From: Musa acuminata AAA Group | Lineage: Eukaryota > Streptophyta > Magnoliopsida > Zingiberales > Musaceae | DNA length: 64,000 bases | Assembly: GCF_036884655.1 (NCBI RefSeq) | Contig: NC_088327.1 | Span: 12,141,001 to 12,205,000, forward strand | Direction of reading: 5' to 3' | Shown: one piece after another, positions 61,134 to 64,000 of the stretch | Numbering within the stretch: position 1 is the first letter of the stretch | Layout of the letters: each line of letters opens with the position of its first letter | Made by a program: the position numbers and the translations under genes | Notes under the pieces: model-generated | The model's database searches: none | The model's input: only the letters and a program-made list of their open reading frames with translations | What the model was told of the DNA's origin: nothing

Positions 61134-62456
61134 CAGAGCAGCTTGTTTAGTCGATTTCATGGGGAAAAGCTTGCTCCTCCTTTTGCAGCCTGTGTTTCTT
61201 GCCAGGGCTACACCAAACATGAGTGCCTACCACCAATCCAAGTAAACTCTGCAATCTTAGAGCTCATCCATGTGGTTAATCAATGGAAGAATAGATTAGT
61301 AGCCTTTTCCTTGCAAGATTCACCACCATTCCAGTGAGAACTGTTTGCACATATCCTCAAAGGGGAGAATTGAATTTTGTACTGCCATGACTCAACTTCC
61401 AATGAGACAAGCTTTCATGTATCTGCACAAGAGTCAAGAAGCCACATAAACAAATCCGAGCTGTTATCCATTCAAAACATGCCTTGATTCAATAGCCAGA
61501 CACAGTGGTACTGGTGGATCGGAGGACACTTGTTATGCTGTGTTGAGTACTGCTGCTATCTGCCATTTTCTGCAAGTTCCTCTCTGATTGAGGGCAGATA
61601 GGACAGAGAGATGACAACATTTCACTGGCCTGACCTGTGTTGTGTTATGGAAAAGCCAAGAAGCTTTTTACTTGAGATGTGGTGGATTACCGGCTGACCG
61701 AGGGCAGCATTTAGTCTACCGACAAGGATCGCAGCAGTGATATGCTGTCATCTCACTGCTCACCATGCACGAGATGGTGGCGACCACGACAAAGTTAATG
61801 AGCATTGCTCCCAATAGATTTATTTGTGGCCACAGTGATGACGTACGGTACGGATGCCAATGACTCTGGACGAAAGAGAGAAAGAAAGAGACTGGAATGG
61901 TGTCCGTAGCAGGCGCAGTGACTGATGTGTGACACGCCGCAGCGGCTCCGACGCTTTCTCCGTCCATTGTATGTGGCATGTGAAGCCATCATCGTATTGT
62001 GATGGGTGAGTGCTTTGATTATTGATTTTTCTTCGTTTATTTCTCAACACAATCCGGACGAGTGTAGAGAGAGAAAAGAGAGATCAGATCGAAGAGTATG
62101 AGGTATGTTCATGTCCGTACGTAGTAATTTGCATGTGTCAGAGAGAGAGAGAGAGAATAGAGAGGTGGAATGCTATTTTTGTCACCATCCCATTGGTGTG
62201 TCCATGTTCGCCGAGAAGGAGCTGAAAGCACAACTGGCAGTCTTCATTTCACCAGCACCGAGGAAAGGAGAATGGTGGGGGAGGATGGCACCTGTCATCA
62301 GCGTTGGGACAAAACTAGTCTGGGATTCCCCTTCTGCCGCTTACTAATATGTCTGCCTCTCGGAAAGCAGTCGCCAACCACAAGGAGAGGAAGCAGCGGC
62401 AGCAGCAGAAGAAGAAGAGCTACGGGTAGCAGAACTCCTCATCCTGTACTCGTCAA

Positions 62457-63231
62457 ATGAAGCCGGGGGAGGAGGAAGAGATGAGCTCAGACTGCAGCAG
62501 TGGGTGCCAGTCCGGTTGGACTGCGTACTTGGAGGATGAGGAGGAGGAGGAGGAGGAGGACCTGTCCATGGTCTCTGACGCATCCTCTGGTCCACCGCAA
62601 TTGCGCGAAGAGGATGAGCTGCGATGCCGCTGCCAACGCAAATCCAACCTCTGCGTTGGGAAGATTGGCTGCCTCTGCCCCGTCTCAGCTCCAGCTGCTG
62701 CTGCCATGGCCAGAGATGGTTGCAAGAAGAGGAGAGTCGGAGAGGAGCAACACATCGAGCACTCCTCTGTTTTGGTTGACACTGCCACCTCCCCTCTCTT
62801 CGGCTATTCCAAGGCATGTTTCGGTGCTGCACTCTACTTGTGTAATCTTGGATACTCTCATGGAACCACTTCTATTGCAGGCTCGCTTCAAAGACAACAA
62901 CTACTGCTACTACCAAATGAAGCCCATCAATGCTTTGGACTTCACTCGGAGCTTCTCATCTGCTCATATTGAGGTGCACTTCTGGTTCTTCTCCTGGCTC
63001 TTCTTCTTCTTCTTTGATCCTTATTTTGGTCATGTTGCATGGCATCTTGCAGGAGAGTTCTGCGCTGCAGAAGCAAATAGGCTACCTTCAATCCTATACT
63101 CCTCTAAAGCCAACCTCAGCAAGACCAGTTAAGCTGCTGATACACACTTATCCTTTTCATCTCTCTCTCCTAAATAATTTGTTTTCTGACCACCACAGGT
63201 ATCAAGGAAAGAAAGGAAAACAATTTGGTGA
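62457..63231 (+). CDS. SOFL: SOB FIVE-LIKE (SOFL) protein
   Basis: Four coding exons: 62457-62813, 62881-62973, 63053-63127 and 63199-63231; 185 residues. The two diagnostic motifs are present: SOFL-A CSSGCQSGWTAYLED (residues about 14-28) and SOFL-B DLSMVSDASSGPP (about 39-51), separated by an acidic Glu run. A Cys/Arg/Lys-rich middle follows (RCRCQRKSNLC, GCKKRRVGEEQ), then TSPLFGYSK. The C-terminal part is ARFKDNNYCYYQMKP, NALDFTRSFSSAHIE, a short helix ALQKQIGYLQS and a basic end RKERKTIW. SOFL proteins are plant-specific and raise cytokinin levels and responses when abundant. Intron 1 (67 bp) requires a GC donor, AAG/gcatgt; without it the frame shifts and the conserved C-terminal part is lost. 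Met9 (62481) is an alternative start. Confidence 0.93.
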
Positions 63232-64000
63232 CCAGTCTCATATCACTGTTCTCAGGAAGAAGAAGAAGGACTTGTATAGATATCGGAGAACTTTCCTTAG
63301 CTTTCTTTTGCTTATTTTACATGCTCTCTGGTGTTTTCTCTTCACCTGTCATTGCAATGGGAACAACCGGACAAAAAAGGGAAAAAAAATCATTTGTCTT
63401 CTGTTTTCACTTCTTTAATTACATATTTTGTCATGAATGAGGGTAACAAGATGAAGCTCGTGACTTGTGTTCAGTGGCTCCATGCTGAGCTCTAACCTGC
63501 TATTCTTGGAAGAAGCCACTCAGCTCTCCTCCATTCGCTTCCTCTGCCACATGCATATGGTGGCTGAGAAGAGAGCTGCACTCTGATGGACTCTCACTTT
63601 CTGTAGCAGGATAAGCAACTTGATGAGCATAATTGTGTCGAGTCACTGTTATGGAGAAAACAAAGCTGGATTCTTCCTGCTGCTGGATCTGCCATTTGTG
63701 TTGGATCAGAGGAAAACATACACATGGCAGGATGCGAAAGAGAATCCATTTGTGCTTTTGCAGTAGAAATACTAATCAAATCAAATCAACTTGTCACTTT
63801 TCCTTTCTCCAAAGAAAGAACTCACATCACTAGTTTTCTTACCTAGCAGAAGAGGCTTCAATTGGGAAATTAGTGGCTGTGATCTTGTGGATATAAAAGA
63901 TGCCATAGAGCCAGATCGTGTCAAACACAAACACACCAAGCTGATGTCCATATCCGAAGTTTAAGCTTGAGATCTGTAAAGATTACATATAAATATATGG
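63232..64000. other. SOFL 3' flank and window end
   Basis: SOFL 3' UTR and spacer. A TATAAAAG at 63892-63899 on the plus strand could belong to the promoter of a gene starting beyond the window; nothing else supports that. Confidence 0.35.

Overview
This is nuclear DNA of a flowering plant. Genes are interrupted by GT-AG (and two GC-AG) introns. The proteins belong to plant families: a SHORT-ROOT GRAS factor, a P-class PPR protein, a plant D-type cyclin, SOFL, PADRE, CYSTM and WLIM1. AT, CT and GA microsatellites are frequent. Several genes (SHR, the cyclin, the PADRE gene) are very GC-rich while introns and spacers are AT-rich, which fits a monocot. A banana-type (Musaceae) genome is my guess from general look only. 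I see no bacterial, viral or organellar segment and no intact transposase or reverse transcriptase gene.

Layout. 0.5-3.0 kb: PPR gene (-). 4.6-10.0 kb: U-box cyclophilin CYP65/PUB49 (+, 11 coding exons), with a 905-bp hAT-like element in intron 3. 12.5-14.1 kb: intronless SHR (+). 15.7-20.7 kb: Golgi-type GH43 galactosidase (-, two coding exons, 3.6-kb intron). 22.4-23.1 kb: four-copy tandem array with a 158-bp unit, just upstream of ARL8 (+, 23.7-26.9 kb, six coding exons). 27.9-30.1 kb: ribosomal protein S3a/eS1 (-, seven exons). 30.9-31.8 kb: WLIM1 (+, five exons). 32-35.6 kb: an orphan promoter plus first exon, then retroelement-like debris. 35.6-36.8 kb: DUF7950 protein (-). 38.3-38.9 kb: CYSTM protein (-, three exons). 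40-42.6 kb: a decayed or non-coding transcription unit. 43.1-47.8 kb: NEMP nuclear-envelope protein (-, ten exons). 48.7-49.5 kb: PADRE/DUF4228 protein (-, three exons). 49.5-54.6 kb: long spacer. 54.6-56.4 kb: D-type cyclin (-, five exons). 56.4-62.4 kb: long microsatellite-rich spacer with a possible hairpin locus. 62.5-63.2 kb: SOFL protein (+, four exons).

The genes are unrelated housekeeping and developmental genes, as expected in a plant genome, not an operon or cluster. PPR/CYP65, GH43/ARL8 and RPS3a/WLIM1 are divergent pairs that may share upstream regions; ARL8 and RPS3a converge. SHR and the D-type cyclin are known partners in root asymmetric division (through CYCD6 in Arabidopsis), but they lie 40 kb apart here and I attach no meaning to that.

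Exon borders were set by reading splice sites and checking that every gene keeps its reading frame to the stop codon. The most unusual items are the tandem array with one TCP-type motif per unit upstream of ARL8, the hAT-like element with a perfect 8-bp target duplication, and two independent GC-AG introns that the protein frames require. I found no convincing wholly new biological system.
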